Positions 1 to 12,400 of a DNA stretch of 64,000 nt are shown here, in pieces (position 1 is the first letter of the stretch; every line of letters starts with the position of its first letter). The stretch is from Azolla caroliniana. Taxonomy: Eukaryota > Polypodiophyta. The stretch covers positions 62,001 to 126,000 of the forward strand of contig JBHGNT010000044.1 in the NCBI GenBank assembly GCA_043228905.1, read 5' to 3'. The position numbers and the translations under genes are program-made. Below the pieces are notes generated by a model that saw only the letters and a program-made list of their open reading frames with translations, was not told the DNA's origin and ran no database searches.

Positions 1-180
1 AACTCAGGACGAGAGACATGATGAAAATAGAAAACTTGAGGAGGGAGTTGAGAGGAGCCCTTGAGTAAATTAAAATGTTCATACCTGGCTCGTGTGGTAT
101 CGGATTTTTGTGTTCAAACATGCGAATCGAAGCTAACAACGCTAGCTATGATATGGAATTAAAAAATCAAGATTTTTAAA
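1..180. repeat. Class A monomer at the left edge, array continues upstream
   Basis: The window opens at AACTCAGG, the last bases of one monomer, followed from position 3 by a class A monomer (gatgaaaatag, gagaggagcccttgag, gtggtatcgg). It lacks the 10-monomer partner found for the sequence that follows it, so it lies just outside the first higher-order repeat. The array evidently extends to the left. Confidence 0.95.
162..177. other. Second dyad at the monomer junction
   Basis: AAAAATC-AA-GATTTTT is a 7-bp perfect inverted repeat with a 2-nt spacer, present where the monomer ends gatttttaaactc. Monomers ending gattttgaaactc keep a 6-bp version, and those with aaaactcaag lose it. It lies about 20 bp downstream of the AGCTA dyad, so the two palindromes cluster in the last third of each monomer. 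Confidence 0.8.
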
Positions 181-1960
181 CTCGGGTCAAAAGACATGAC
201 GAAATTACCAAATTTGAGGAGGGAGTTGAGAAGAGCCATTGACTAAATTAAAATGTACATACCTGGCTCGTGTGATATCGGATTTTTGTGTTCATACATG
301 CGAATCGAAGCTAACAATGCTAGCTACGATATGGAATTAAAAAATCAAGATTTTGAAACTCAGGTCGAGAGACATGATGAAAATAGAAAACTTGAGGAGG
401 GAGTTGAGAGGAGCCCTTGAGTAAATTAAAATGTTCATACCTGGCTCGTGTGGTATCGGATTTTTGTGTTCAAACATGCGAATCGAAGCTAATAACGCTA
501 GCTATCATATGGAATTAAAAAATCAAGATTTTTAAACTCGGGTCAAGAGACATGACGAAATTACCAAATTTGAGGAGGGAGTTGAGAAGAGCCCTTGACT
601 AATTTAAAATGTTCATACCTGGCTCGTGTGATATCGTATTTTTGTGTTCAAACATGCGAATCGAAGCTAACAACGCTTGCTATGATATGGAATTAAAAAC
701 TCAATATTTTTAAACTCGGGTCAAGAGACATGAAGAAATTAGCAAACTTCAGGAGGGAGTTGAGAGGAGCCCTTGAGTAAATTAAAATGTTCATACGTGG
801 CTCGTGTGATATCGGATTTTTGTGTTCAAACATGCGAATCGAAGCTCACAACGCTAGCTATGATATGGAATTAAAAAATCAAGATTTTGAAACTCAGGTC
901 GAGAGACATGATGAAAATAGAAAACTTGAGGAGGGAGTTGAGAGGAGCCCTTGAGTAACTTAAAATGTTCATACCTGGCTCGTGTGCTATCGGATTTTTG
1001 TGTTCAAACATGCGAATCGAAGCTAACAACGCTAGCTATCATATGGAATTAAAAAATCAAGATTTTGAAACTCAGAGCAAGAGACATGAAGAAATTAGCA
1101 AACTTGAGGACTGAGTTGAGAAGACCTAGTAGGAAAATTAAAATGTTAATACCTGGCTCGTGTGATATCGGATTTTTGTGTTCAAACATGCGAATCGAAG
1201 CTAACAACGCTAGCTATGATATGGAATTAAAAACTCAAGATTTTTAAACTCGGGTCAAGAGACATGACGAAATTACCAACTTTGAGGAGGGAGTTGAGAA
1301 GAGCCCTTGACTAAATTAAAATGTTCATACCTGGCTCGTGTGATATCGGATTTTTGTGTTCATACATGCGAATCGAAGCTCACAATGCTAGCTACGATAT
1401 GGAATTAAAAAATCAAGATTTTGAAACTCAGGTCAAGAGACATAAAGAAATTACCAAACTTGAGGACTGAGTTGAGAAGACCTAGTAGGTAAATTAAAAT
1501 GTTCATTCCTGGCTCGTATGGTATCGGTTTTTTGTGTTCAAACATGCGAATCGAAGCTAACAACGCTAGCTATGATATAGAATTAGAAAATCAAGATTTT
1601 GAAACTCAGGTCCAGAGACATGATGAAAATAGAAAACCTTAGGACGGGGTTGAGAGGAGCCCTTGAGTAAATTAAAATGTTCTTACCTGGCTCGTGTGAT
1701 ATCGGATTTTTGTGGTCAAACATGCGAATCGAAGCTAACAACGTTAGCTATCATATGGAATTAAAAAATCAAGATTTTGAAACTCGGGTCAAGAGACATG
1801 AAGAAATTAGCAAACTTGAGGAGTGAGTTGAGAAGACCTACTAGGTAAATTAAAATGTTCATACCTGGCTCGTGTGATATCGGATTTTTGTGTTCAAACA
1901 TGCGAATCGAAGCTAACAACGCTAGCTGTGATATGGAATTAAAAACTCAAGATTTTTAAA
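181..1960. repeat. 10-monomer higher-order repeat HOR-10a, copy 1 (1,780 bp)
   Basis: Ten consecutive monomers in the order C, A, C', F, A, B, C, B', E, B'' match the next 1,780 bp monomer for monomer. The match includes private variants: cttcaggagg in the F monomer near 747, gtaacttaaaatg in an A monomer near 955, and ggaaaattaaaatgttaat in the B monomer near 1131. Differences from copy 2 are a few substitutions, for example agagcaag near 1075 against agggcaag near 2855, and cataaag near 1440 against catgaag. Ten-monomer spacing is exact, with no indels. Confidence 0.95.
1733..1749. other. Perfect 7-bp dyad, 3-nt spacer, in class E monomer
   Basis: AGCTAAC-AAC-GTTAGCT is a perfect inverted repeat. 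The same perfect form begins near 3513, 6718, 11704, 12772, 14018, 15798, 25946, 32890, 36628, 38765 and 38943. In most other monomers the right arm is GCTAGCT, giving the same dyad with one mismatch (for example around 123-142). Function is unknown. Short dyads in satellites have been proposed to form cruciforms or attract binding proteins, but this is only a structural observation. Confidence 0.85.
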
Positions 1961-3740
1961 CTCGGGTCAAGAGACATGACGAAATTACCAAATTTGAGGA
2001 GGGAGTTGAGAAGAGCCCTGGACTAAATTAAAATGTTCATACCTGGCTCGTGTGATATCGGATTTTTGTGTTCATACATGCGAATCGAAGCTAACAATGC
2101 TAGCTACGATATGGAATTAAAAAATCAAGATTTTGAAACTCAGGTCGAGAGACATGATGAAAATAGAAAACTTGAGGAGGGAGTTGAGAGGAGCCCTTGA
2201 GTAAATTAAAATGTTCATACCTGGCTCGTGTGGTATCGGATTTTTGTGTTCAAACATGCGAATCGAAGCTAACAACGCTAGCTATCATATGGAATTAAAA
2301 AATCAAGATTTTTAAACTCGGGTCAAGAGACATGACGAAATTACCAAATTTGAGGAGGGAGTTGAGAAGAGCCCTTGACTAATTTAAAATGTTCATACCT
2401 GGCTCGTGTGATATCGTATTTTTGTGTTCAAACATGCGAATCGAAGCTAACAACGCTTGCTATGATATGGAATTAAAAACTCAATATTTTTAAACTCGGG
2501 TCAAGAGACATGAAGAAATTAGCAAACTTCAGGAGGGAGTTGAGAGGAGCCCTTGAGTAAATTAAAATGTTCATACGTGGCTCGTGTGATATCGGATTTT
2601 TGTGTTCAAACATGCGAATCGAAGCTCACAACGCTAGCTATGATATGGAATTAAAAAATCAAGATTTTGAAACTCAGGTCGAGAGACATGATGAAAATAG
2701 AAAACTTGAGGAGGGAGTTGAGAGGAGCCCTTGAGTAACTTAAAATGTTCATACCTGGCTCGTGTGCTATCGGATTTTTGTGTTCAAACATGCGAATCGA
2801 AGCTAACAACGCTAGCTATCATATGGAATTAAAAAATCAAGATTTTGAAACTCAGGGCAAGAGACATGAAGAAATTAGGAAACTTGAGGACTGAGTTGAG
2901 AAGACCTAGTAGGAAAATTAAAATGTTAATACCTGGCTCGTGTGATATCGGACTTTTGTGTTCAAACATGCGAATCGAAGCTAACAACGCTAGCTATGAT
3001 ATGGAATTAAAAACTCAAGATTTTTAAACTCGGGTCAAGAGACATGACGAAATTACCAAATTTGAGGAGGGAGTTGAGAAGAGCCCTTGACTAAATTAAA
3101 ATGTTCATACCTGGCTCGTGTGATATCGGATTTTTGTGTTCATACATGCGACTCGAAGCTAACAATGCTAGCTACGATATGGAATTAAAAAATCAAGATT
3201 TTGAAACTCAGGTCAAGAGACATGAAGAAATTACCAAACTTGAGGACTGAGTTGAGAAGACCTAGTAGGTAAATTAAAATGTTCATTCCTGGCTCGTATG
3301 GTATCGGTTTTTTGTGTTCAAACATGCGAATCGAAGCTAACAACGCTAGCTATGATATAGAATTAAAAAATCAAGATTTTGAAACTCAGGTCCAGAGACA
3401 TGATGAAAATAGAAAACCTTAGGACGGGGTTGAGAGGAGCCCTTGAGTAAATTAAAATGTTCTTACCTGGCTCGTGTGATATCGGATTTTTGTGGTCAAA
3501 CATGCGAATCGAAGCTAACAACGTTAGCTATCATATGGAATTAAAAAATCAAGATTTTGAAACTCGGGTCAAGAGACATGAAGAAATTAGCAAACTTGAG
3601 GAGTGAGTTGAGAAGACCTACTAGGTAAATTAAAATGTTCATACCTGGCTCGTGTGATATCGGATTTTTGTGTTCAAACATGCGAATCGAAGCTAACAAC
3701 GCTAGCTGTGATATGGAATTAAAAACTCAAGATTTTTAAA
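1961..3740. repeat. 10-monomer higher-order repeat HOR-10a, copy 2 (1,780 bp)
   Basis: This is the second tandem copy of the unit C, A, C', F, A, B, C, B', E, B''. It is followed by the first monomer of a third copy at 3741 (C with agccctggac, as at 1961). After that, near 3911, the order changes: a C' monomer stands where copy 2 has an A monomer. The third repeat is therefore truncated or was overwritten by a later exchange. Confidence 0.95.
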
Positions 3741-6700
3741 CTCGGGTCAAGAGACATGACGAAATTACCAAATTTGAGGAGGGAGTTGAGAAGAGCCCTG
3801 GACTAAATTAAAATGTTCATACCTGGCTCGTGTGATATCGGATTTTTGTGTTCATACATGCGAATCGAAGCTAACAATGCTAGCTACGATATGGAATTAA
3901 AAAATCAAGATTTTTAAACTCGGGTCAAGAGACATGACGAAATTACCAAATTTGAGGAGGGAGTTGAGAGGAGCCCTTGACTAATTTAAAATGTTCATAC
4001 CTGGCTCGTGTGATATCGTATTTTTGTGTTCAAACATGCGAATCGAAGCTAACAACGCTTGCTATGATATGGAATTAAAAACTCAATATTTTTAAACTCG
4101 GGTCAAGAGACATGAAGAAATTAGCAAACTTGAGGAGGGAGTTGAGAGGAGCCCTTGAGTAAATTAAAATGTTCATACGTGGCTCGTGTGATATCGGATT
4201 TTTGTGTTCAAACATGCGAATCGAAGCTAACATTGCTAGCTATGATATGGATTTAAAAAATCAAGATTTTGAAACTCAGGTCGAGAGACATGATGAAAAT
4301 AGAAAACTTGAGGAGGGGGTTGAGAGGAGCCCTTGAGTAAATTAAAATGTTCATACCTGGCTCGTGTGATATCGGATTTTTGTGTTCAAACATGCGCATC
4401 GAAACTAACAATGCTAGCTACGACATGGAATTAAAAAATCAAGATTTTGAGACTCAGGACGAGAGACATGATGAAAATAGAAAACTTGGGGAGGGAGTTG
4501 AGAGGAGCCCTTGAGTAAATTAAAATGTTCATACCTGGCTCGTGTGGTATCGGATTTTTGTGTTCAAACATGCGAATCGAAGCTAACAACGCTAGCTATG
4601 ATATGGAATTAAAAAATCAAGATTTTGAAACTCAGGTCAAGAGACATGAAGAAATTAGCAAACTTGAGGACTGAGTTGAGAAGACCTAGTAGGTAACTTA
4701 AAATGTTCATACCTGGCTCGTGTGATATCGGATTTTTGTGTTCAAACATGCGAATCGAAGCTAACAACGCAAGCTATGATATGGAATTAAAAACTCAAGA
4801 TTTTTAAACTCGGGTCAAGAGACATGACGAAATTACCAAATTTGAGGAGGGAGTTGAGAAGAGCCATTGACTAAATTAAAATGTTCATACCTGGCTCGTG
4901 TGATATCGGATTTTTGTGTTCATACATGCGAATCGAAGCTAACAATGCTAGCTACGATATGGAATTAAAAAATCAAGATTTTGAAACTCAGGACGAGAGA
5001 CATGATGAAAATAGAAAACATGGGGAGGGAGTTGAGAGGAGCCCTTGAGTAAATTAAAATGTTCATACCTGGCTCGTGTGCTATCGGATTTTTGTGTTCA
5101 AACATGCGAATCGAAGCTAACAACGCTAGCTATCATATGGAATTAAAAAATCAAGATTTTGACACTCAAGTCAAGAGACATGAAGAAATTAGCAAACTTG
5201 AGGAGTGAGTTGAGAACACCTAGTAGGTAAAATTAAAATGTTCATACCTGGCTCGTGTGATATTGGATTTTTGTGTTCAAACATGCGAATCGAAGCTAAC
5301 AACGCTAGCTATGATATGGAATTAAAAAATCAAGATTTTGAAACTCAGGTCGAGAGACATGATGAAAATAGAAAACTTGGGGAGGGAGTTGAGAGGAGCC
5401 CTTGAGTAAATTAAAATGTTCATACCTGGCTCGTGTGCTATCGGATTTTTGTGTTCAAACATGCGAATCGAAGCTAACAACGCTAGCTATCATATGGAAT
5501 TAAAAACTCAAGATTTTTAAACTCGGGTCAAGAGACATGACGAAATTACCAAATTTGAGGAGGGAGTTGAGAAGAGCCCTTGACTAATTTAAAATGTTCA
5601 TACCTGGCTCGTGTGATATCGTATTTTTGTGTTCAAACATGCGAATCGAAGCTAACAACGCTTGCTATGATATGGAATTAAAAAATCAAGATTTTGAAAC
5701 TCAGGTCAAGAGACATGAAGAAATTAGCAAACTTGAGGAGGGAGTTGAGAGGAGCCCTTGAGTAAATTAAAATGTTCATACGTGGCTCGTGTGATATCGG
5801 ATTTTTGTGTTCAAACATGCGAATCGAAGCTAACAACGCTAGCTATGATATGGAATTAAAAAATCAAGATTTTGAAACTCAGGTCGAGAGACATGATGAA
5901 AATAGAAAACTTGAGGAGGGAGTTGAGAGGAGCCCTTGAGTAAATTAAAATGTTCATACCTGGCTCGTGTGCTATCGGATTTTTGTGTTCAAACATGCGA
6001 ATCGAAGCTAACAACGCTAGCTATCATATGGAATTAAAAAATCAAGATTTTGAAACTCAGGTCAAGAGACATGAAGAAATTAGCAAACTTGAGGACTGAG
6101 TTGAGAAGACCTAGTAGGTAAATTAAAATGTTCATACCTGGCTCGTGTGATATCGGATTTTTGTGTTCAAACATGCGAATCGAAGCTAACAACGCTAGGT
6201 ATGATATGGAATTAAAAACTCAAGATTTTTAAACTCGGGTCAAGAGACATGACGAAATTACCAAATTTGAGGAGGGAGTTGAGAAGAGCCCTTGACTAAA
6301 TTAAAATGTTCATACCTGGCTCGTGTGATATCGGATTTTTGTGTTCATACATGCGAATCGAAGCTAACAATGCTAGCTACGATATGGAATTAAAAACTCC
6401 ATATTTTTAAACTCGGGTCAAGAGACATGAAGAAATTACCAAACTTGAGGACTGAGTTGAGAAGACCTAGTAGGTAAATTAAAATGTTCATTCCTGGCTC
6501 GTATGGTATCGGTTTTTTGTGTTCAAACATGCGAATCGAAGCTAACAACGCTAGCTATGATATAGAATTAAAAAATCAAGATTTTGAAACTCAGGTCCAG
6601 AGACATGATGAAAATAGAAAACCTTAGGACGGGGTTGAGAGGAGCCCTTGAGTAAATTAAAATGTTCTTACCTGGCTCGTGTGATATCGGATTTTTGTGG

Positions 6701-8013
6701 TCAAACATGCGAATCGAAGCTAACAACGTTAGCTATGATATGGAATTAAAAAATCAAGATTTTGAAACTCGGGTCAAGAGACATGAAGAAATTAGCAAAC
6801 TTGAGGAGTGAGTTGAGAAGACCTACTAGGTAAATTAAAATGTTCATACCTGGCTCGTGTGATATCGGATTTTTGTGTTCAAACATGCGAATCGAAGCTA
6901 ACAACGCTAGCTGTGATATGGAATTAAAAACTCAAGATTTTTAAACTCGGGTCAAGAGACATGACGAAATTACCAAATTTGAGGAGGGAGTTGAGAAGAG
7001 CCCCGGACTAAATTAAAATGTTCATACCTGGCTCGTGTGATATCGGATTTTTGTGTTCATACATGCGAATCGAAGCTAACAATGCTAGCTACGATATGGA
7101 ATTAAAAAATCAAGATTTTTAAACTCGGGTCAAGAGACATGACGAAATTACCAAATTTGAGGAGGGAGTTGAGAAGAGCCCTTGACTAATTTAAAATGTT
7201 CATACCTGGCTCGTGTGATATCGTATTTTTGTGTTCAAACATGCGAATCGAAGCTAACAACGCTTGCTATGATATGGAATTAAAAAATCAAGATTTTGAA
7301 ACTCAGGTCGAGAGACATGATGAAAATAGAAAACTTGAGGAGGGGGTTGAGAGGAGCCCTTGAGTAAATTAAAATGTTCATACCTGGCTCGTGTGGTATC
7401 GGATTTTTGTGTTCAAACATGCGAATCGAAGCTAACAACGCTAGCTATCATATGGAATTAAAAAATCAAGATTTTTAAACTCGGGTCAAGAGACATGACG
7501 AAATTACCAAATTTGAGGAGGGAGTTGAGAAGAGCCCTTGACTAATTTAAAATGTTCATACCTGGCTCGTGTGATATCGTATTTTTGTGTTCAAACATGC
7601 GAATCGAAGCTAACAACGCTTGCTATGATATGGAATTAAAAACTCAATATTTTTAAACTCGGGTCAAGAGACATGAAGAAATTAGCAAACTTGAGGAGGG
7701 AGTTGAGAGGAGCCCTTGAGTAAATTAAAATGTTCATACGTGGCTCGTGTGATATCGGATTTTTGTGTTCAAACATGCGAATCGAAGCTAACAACGCTAG
7801 CTATGATATGGAATTAAAAAATCAAGATTTTTAAACTCGGGTCAAGAGACATGACGAAATTACCAAATTTGAGGAGGGAGTTGAGAAGAGCCCTTGACTA
7901 AATTAAAATGTTCATACCTGGCTCGTGTGATATCGGATTTTTGTGTTCATACATGCGAATCGAAGCTAACAATGCTAGCTACGATATGGAATTAAAAAAT
8001 CAAGATTTTGAAA
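3741..8013. repeat. Mosaic satellite segment (A/B/C/C'/E/F monomers)
   Basis: About 24 monomers without one uniform higher-order period. The part from 4441 to about 5230 reappears at 9426 to about 10215 (offset 4,985). Both copies carry the gagactcagg junction and the aaaacatggggagg A-monomer variant. A B', E, B'', C run at about 6416-7100 echoes the HOR-10a block. A 179-bp monomer with one extra A (taggtaaaatta) lies at about 5227. No gene or non-satellite sequence is seen. Confidence 0.93.
5140..5318. repeat. First of 19 monomers of 179 bp (one extra A)
   Basis: The insertion turns ggtaaattaaaatg into ggtaaaattaaaatg. I find it near 5227, 10212, 10747, 21072, 21607, 28018, 28550, 37274, 38164, 41191, 44395, 47768, 49202, 50093, 51172, 52942, 53834, 54903 and 61312. 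It is always in class B-type monomers, most of them with gagaacacc. A single origin followed by spread is the simplest reading. Confidence 0.88.
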
Positions 8014-9413
8014 CTCAGGTCAAGAGACATGAAGAAATTACCAAACTTGAGGACTGAGTTGAGAAGACCTAGTAGGTAAATTAAAATGTTCATTCCTGGC
8101 TCGTATGGTATCGGTTTTTTGTGTTCAAACATGCGAATCGAAGCTAACAACGCTAGCTATGATATGGAATTAAAAAATCAAGATTTTGAAACTCAGGTCG
8201 AGAGACATGATGAAAATAGAAAACTTGAAGAGGGAGTTGAGAGGAGCCCTTGAGTAACTTAAAATGTTCATACCTGGCTCGTGTGCTATCGGATTTTTGT
8301 GTTCAAACATGCGAATCGAAGCTAACAACGCTAGCTATCATATGGAATTAAAAAATCAAGATTTTGAAACTCAGGGCAAGAGACATGAAGAAATTAGCAA
8401 ACTTGAGGACTGAGTTGAGAAGACCTAGTAGGAAAATTAAAATGTTAATACCTGGCTCGTGTGATATCGGATTTTTGTGTTCAAACATGCGAATCGAAGC
8501 TAACAACGCTAGCTGTGATATGGAATTAAAAACTCAAGATTTTTAAACTCGGGTCAAGAGACATGACGAAATTACCAAATTTGAGGAGGGAGTTGAGAAG
8601 AGCCCTGGACTAAATTAAAATGTTCATACCTGGCTCGTGTGATATCGGATTTTTGTGTTCATACATGCGAATCGAAGCTAACAATGCTAGCTACGATATG
8701 GAATTAAAAAATCAAGATTTTTAAACTCGGGTCAAGAGACATGACGAAATTACCAAATTTGAGGAGGGAGTTGAGAGGAGCCCTTGACTAATTTAAAATG
8801 TTCATACCTGGCTCGTGTGATATCGTATTTTTGTGTTCAAACATGCGAATCGAAGCTAACAACGCTTGCTATGATATGGAATTAAAAACTCAATATTTTT
8901 AAACTCGGGTCAAGAGACATGAAGAAATTAGCAAACTTGAGGAGGGAGTTGAGAGGAGCCCTTGAGTAAATTAAAATGTTCATACGTGGCTCGTGTGGTA
9001 TCGGATTTTTGTGTTCAAACATGCGAATCGAAGCTAACAACGCTAGCTATGATATGGAATTAAAAAATCAAGATTTTGAAACTCAGGTCAAGAGACATGA
9101 AGAAATTAGCAAACTTGAGGACTGAGTTGAGAAGACCTAGTAGGTAAATTAAAATGTTCATACCTGGCTCGTGTGATATCGGATTTTTGTGTTCAAACAT
9201 GCGCATCGAAACTAACAATGCTAGCTACGACATGGAATTAAAAAATCAAGATTTTGAGACTCAGGACGAGAGACATGATGAAAATAGAAAACTTGGGGAG
9301 GGAGTTGAGAGGAGCCCTTGAGTAAATTAAAATGTTCATACCTGGCTCGTGTGGTATCGGATTTTTGTGTTCAAACATGCGAATCGAAGCTAACAACGCT
9401 AGCTATGATATGG
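8014..9413. repeat. Dispersed partial copy of the second 10-monomer unit
   Basis: From about 8511 to 9413 this segment matches 14209-15111 at an offset of 5,698 bp. Shared variants are agctgtgatatgg, agccctggactaaat, the C' monomer, the F monomer with tacgtggctcgtgtgg, and gcgcatcgaaactaac. From 8170 to about 8510 it instead matches the segment at 13156 (offset 4,986), sharing the rare aaaacttgaagaggg variant. The change of best partner inside one stretch shows that it is a recombinant mosaic. Confidence 0.85.
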
Positions 9414-12400
9414 AATTAAAAAATCAAGATTTTGAGACTCAGGACGAGAGACATGATGAAAATAGAAAACTTGGGGAGGGAGTTGAGAGGAGCCCTTGAG
9501 TAAATTAAAATGTTCATACCTGGCTCGTGTGGTATCGGATTTTTGTGTTCAAACATGCGAATCGAAGCTAACAACACTAGCTATGATATGGAATTAAAAA
9601 ATCAAGATTTTGAAACTCAGGTCAAGAGACATGAAGAAATTAGCAAACTTGAGGACTGAGTTGAGAAGACCTAGTAGGTAAATTAAAATGTTCATACCTG
9701 GCTCGTGTGATATCGGATTTTTGTGTTCAAACATGCGAATCGAAGCTAACAACGCTAGCTATGATATGGAATTAAAAACTAAAGATTTTTAAACTCGGGT
9801 CAAGAGACATGACGAAATTACCAAATTTGAGGAGGGAGTTGAGAAGAGCCCTTGACTAAATTAAAATGTTCATACCTGGCTCGTGTGATATCGGATTTTT
9901 GTGTTCATACATGCGAATCGAAGCTAACAATGCTAGCTACGATATGGAACTAAAAACTCAAGATTTTGAAACTCAGGACGAGAGACATGATGAAAATAGA
10001 AAACATGGGGAGGGAGTTGAGAGGAGCCCTTGAGTAAATTAAAATGTTCATACCTGGCTCGTGTGCTATCGGATTTTTGTGTTCAAACATGCAAATCGAA
10101 GCTAACAACGCTAGCTATCATATGGAATTAAAAAATCAAGATTTTGACACTCAAGTGAAGAGACATGAAGAAATTAGCAAACTTGAGGAGTGAGTTGAGA
10201 ACACCTAGTAGGTAAAATTAAAATGTTCATACCTGGCTCGTGTGATATCGGATTTTTGTGTTCAAACATGCGAATCGAAGCTAACAATGCTAGCTACGAT
10301 GTGGAATTAAAAAATCAAGATTTTGAAACTCAAAACGAGAGACATGATGAAAATAGAAAACTTGGGGAGGGAGTTGAGAGGAGCCCTTGAGTAAATTAAA
10401 ATGTTCATACCTGGCTCGTGTGCTATCGGATTTTTGTGTTCATACATGCGAATCGAAGCTAACAATGCTAGCTACGATATGGAATTAATAAATCAAGATT
10501 TTGAAACTCGGGACGAGAGACATGATGAAAATAGAAAACATGGGGAGGGAGTTGAGAGGAGCCCTTGAGTAAATTAAAATGTTCATACCTGGCTCGTGTG
10601 CTATCGGATTTTTGTGTTCAAACATGCGAATCGAAGCTAACAACGCTAGCTATCATATGGAATTAAAAAATCAAGATTTTGACACTCAAGTCAAGAGACA
10701 TGAAGAAATTAGCAAACTTGAGGAGTGAGTTGAGAACACCTAGTAGGTAAAATTAAAATGTTCATACCTGGCTCGTGTGATATCGGATTTTTGTGTTCAA
10801 ACATGCGAATCGAAGCTAACAATGCTAGCTACGATGTGGAATTAAAAAATCAAGATTTTGAAACTCAAAACGAGAGACATGATGAAAATAGAAAACTTGG
10901 GGAGGGAGTTGAGAGGAGCCCTTGAGTAAATTAAAATGTTCATACCTGGCTCGTGTGCTATCGGATTTTTGTGTTCAAACATGCGAATCGAGGCTAACAA
11001 CGCTAGCTATCATATGGAATTAAAAACTCAAGATTTTTAAACTCGGGTCAAGAGACATGACGAAATTACCAAATTTGAGGAGGGAGTTGAGAAGAGCCCT
11101 TGACTAATTTAAAATGTTCATACCTGGCTCGTGTGATATCGTATTTTTGTGTTCAAACATGCGAATCGAAGCTAACAACGCTTGCTATAATATGGAATTA
11201 AAAACTCAATATTTTTAAACTCGGGTCAAGAGACATGAAGAAATTAGCAAACTTGAGGAGGGAGTTGAGAGGAGCCCTTGAGTAAATTAAAATGTTCATA
11301 CGTGGCTCGTGTGATATCGGATTTTTGTGTTCAAACATGCGCATCGAAGCTAACAACGCTAGCTATCATATGGAATTAAAAAATCAAGATTTTGAAACTC
11401 AGGTCAAGAGACATGAAGAAATTAGCAAACTTGAGGACTGAGTTGAGAAGACCTAGTAGGTAAATTAAAATGTTCATTCCTGGCTCGTATGGTATCGGTT
11501 TTTTGTGTTCAAACATGCGAATCGAAGCTAACAACGCTAGCTATGATATAGAATTAAAAAATCAAGATTTTGAAACTCAGGTCCAGAGACATGATGAAAA
11601 TAGAAAACCTTAGGACGGGGTTGAGAGGAGCCCTTGAGTAAATTAAAATGTTCTTACCTGGCTCGTGTGATATCGGATTTTTGTGGTCAAACATGCGAAT
11701 CGAAGCTAACAACGTTAGCTATGATATGGAATTAAAAAATCAAGATTTTGAAACTCGGGACGAGAGACATGATGAAAATAGAAAACTTGGGGAGGGAGTT
11801 GAGAGGAGCCCTTGAGTAAATTAAAATGTTCATACCTGGCTCGTGTGGTATCGGATTTTTGTGTTCAAACATGCGAATCGAAGCTAACAACGCTAGCTAT
11901 GATATGGAATTAAAAAATCAAGATTTTGAAACTCAGGTCAAGAGACATGAAGAAATTAGCAAACTTGAGGACTGAGTTGAGAAGACCTAGTAGGTAAATT
12001 AAAATGTTCATACCTGGCTCGTGTGATATCGGATTTTTGTGTTCAAACATGCGAATCGAAGCTAACAACGCTAGCTATGATATGGAATTAAAAACTCAAG
12101 ATTTTTAAACTCGGGTCAAGAGACATGACGAAATTACCAAATTTGAGGAGGGAGTTGAGAAGAGCCCTTGACTAAATTAAAATGTTCATACCTGGCTCGT
12201 GTGATATCGGATTTTTGTGTTCATACATGCGAATCGAAGCTAACAATGCTAGCTACGATATGGAATTAAAAAATCAAGATTTTGAAACTCGGGTCAAGAG
12301 ACATGAAGAAATTAGCAAACTTGAGGAGTGAGTTGAGAAGACCTACTAGGTAAATTAAAATGTTCATACCTGGCTCCTGTGATATCGGATTTTTGTGTTG

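Noticed and set aside
1065-1247. A 60-codon plus-strand open frame, repeated near 2845, 8364 and 13350
   Set aside because: It is a class B satellite monomer read through, opened by the variant ggaaaattaaaatg, which removes the usual stop. It has no codon bias, domain or conserved frame, and its copies follow the duplicated satellite blocks exactly.
1605-1640. Indel in class E monomers at ccttaggacgggg
   Set aside because: Base-by-base comparison with class A shows equal length; the difference is several substitutions only.
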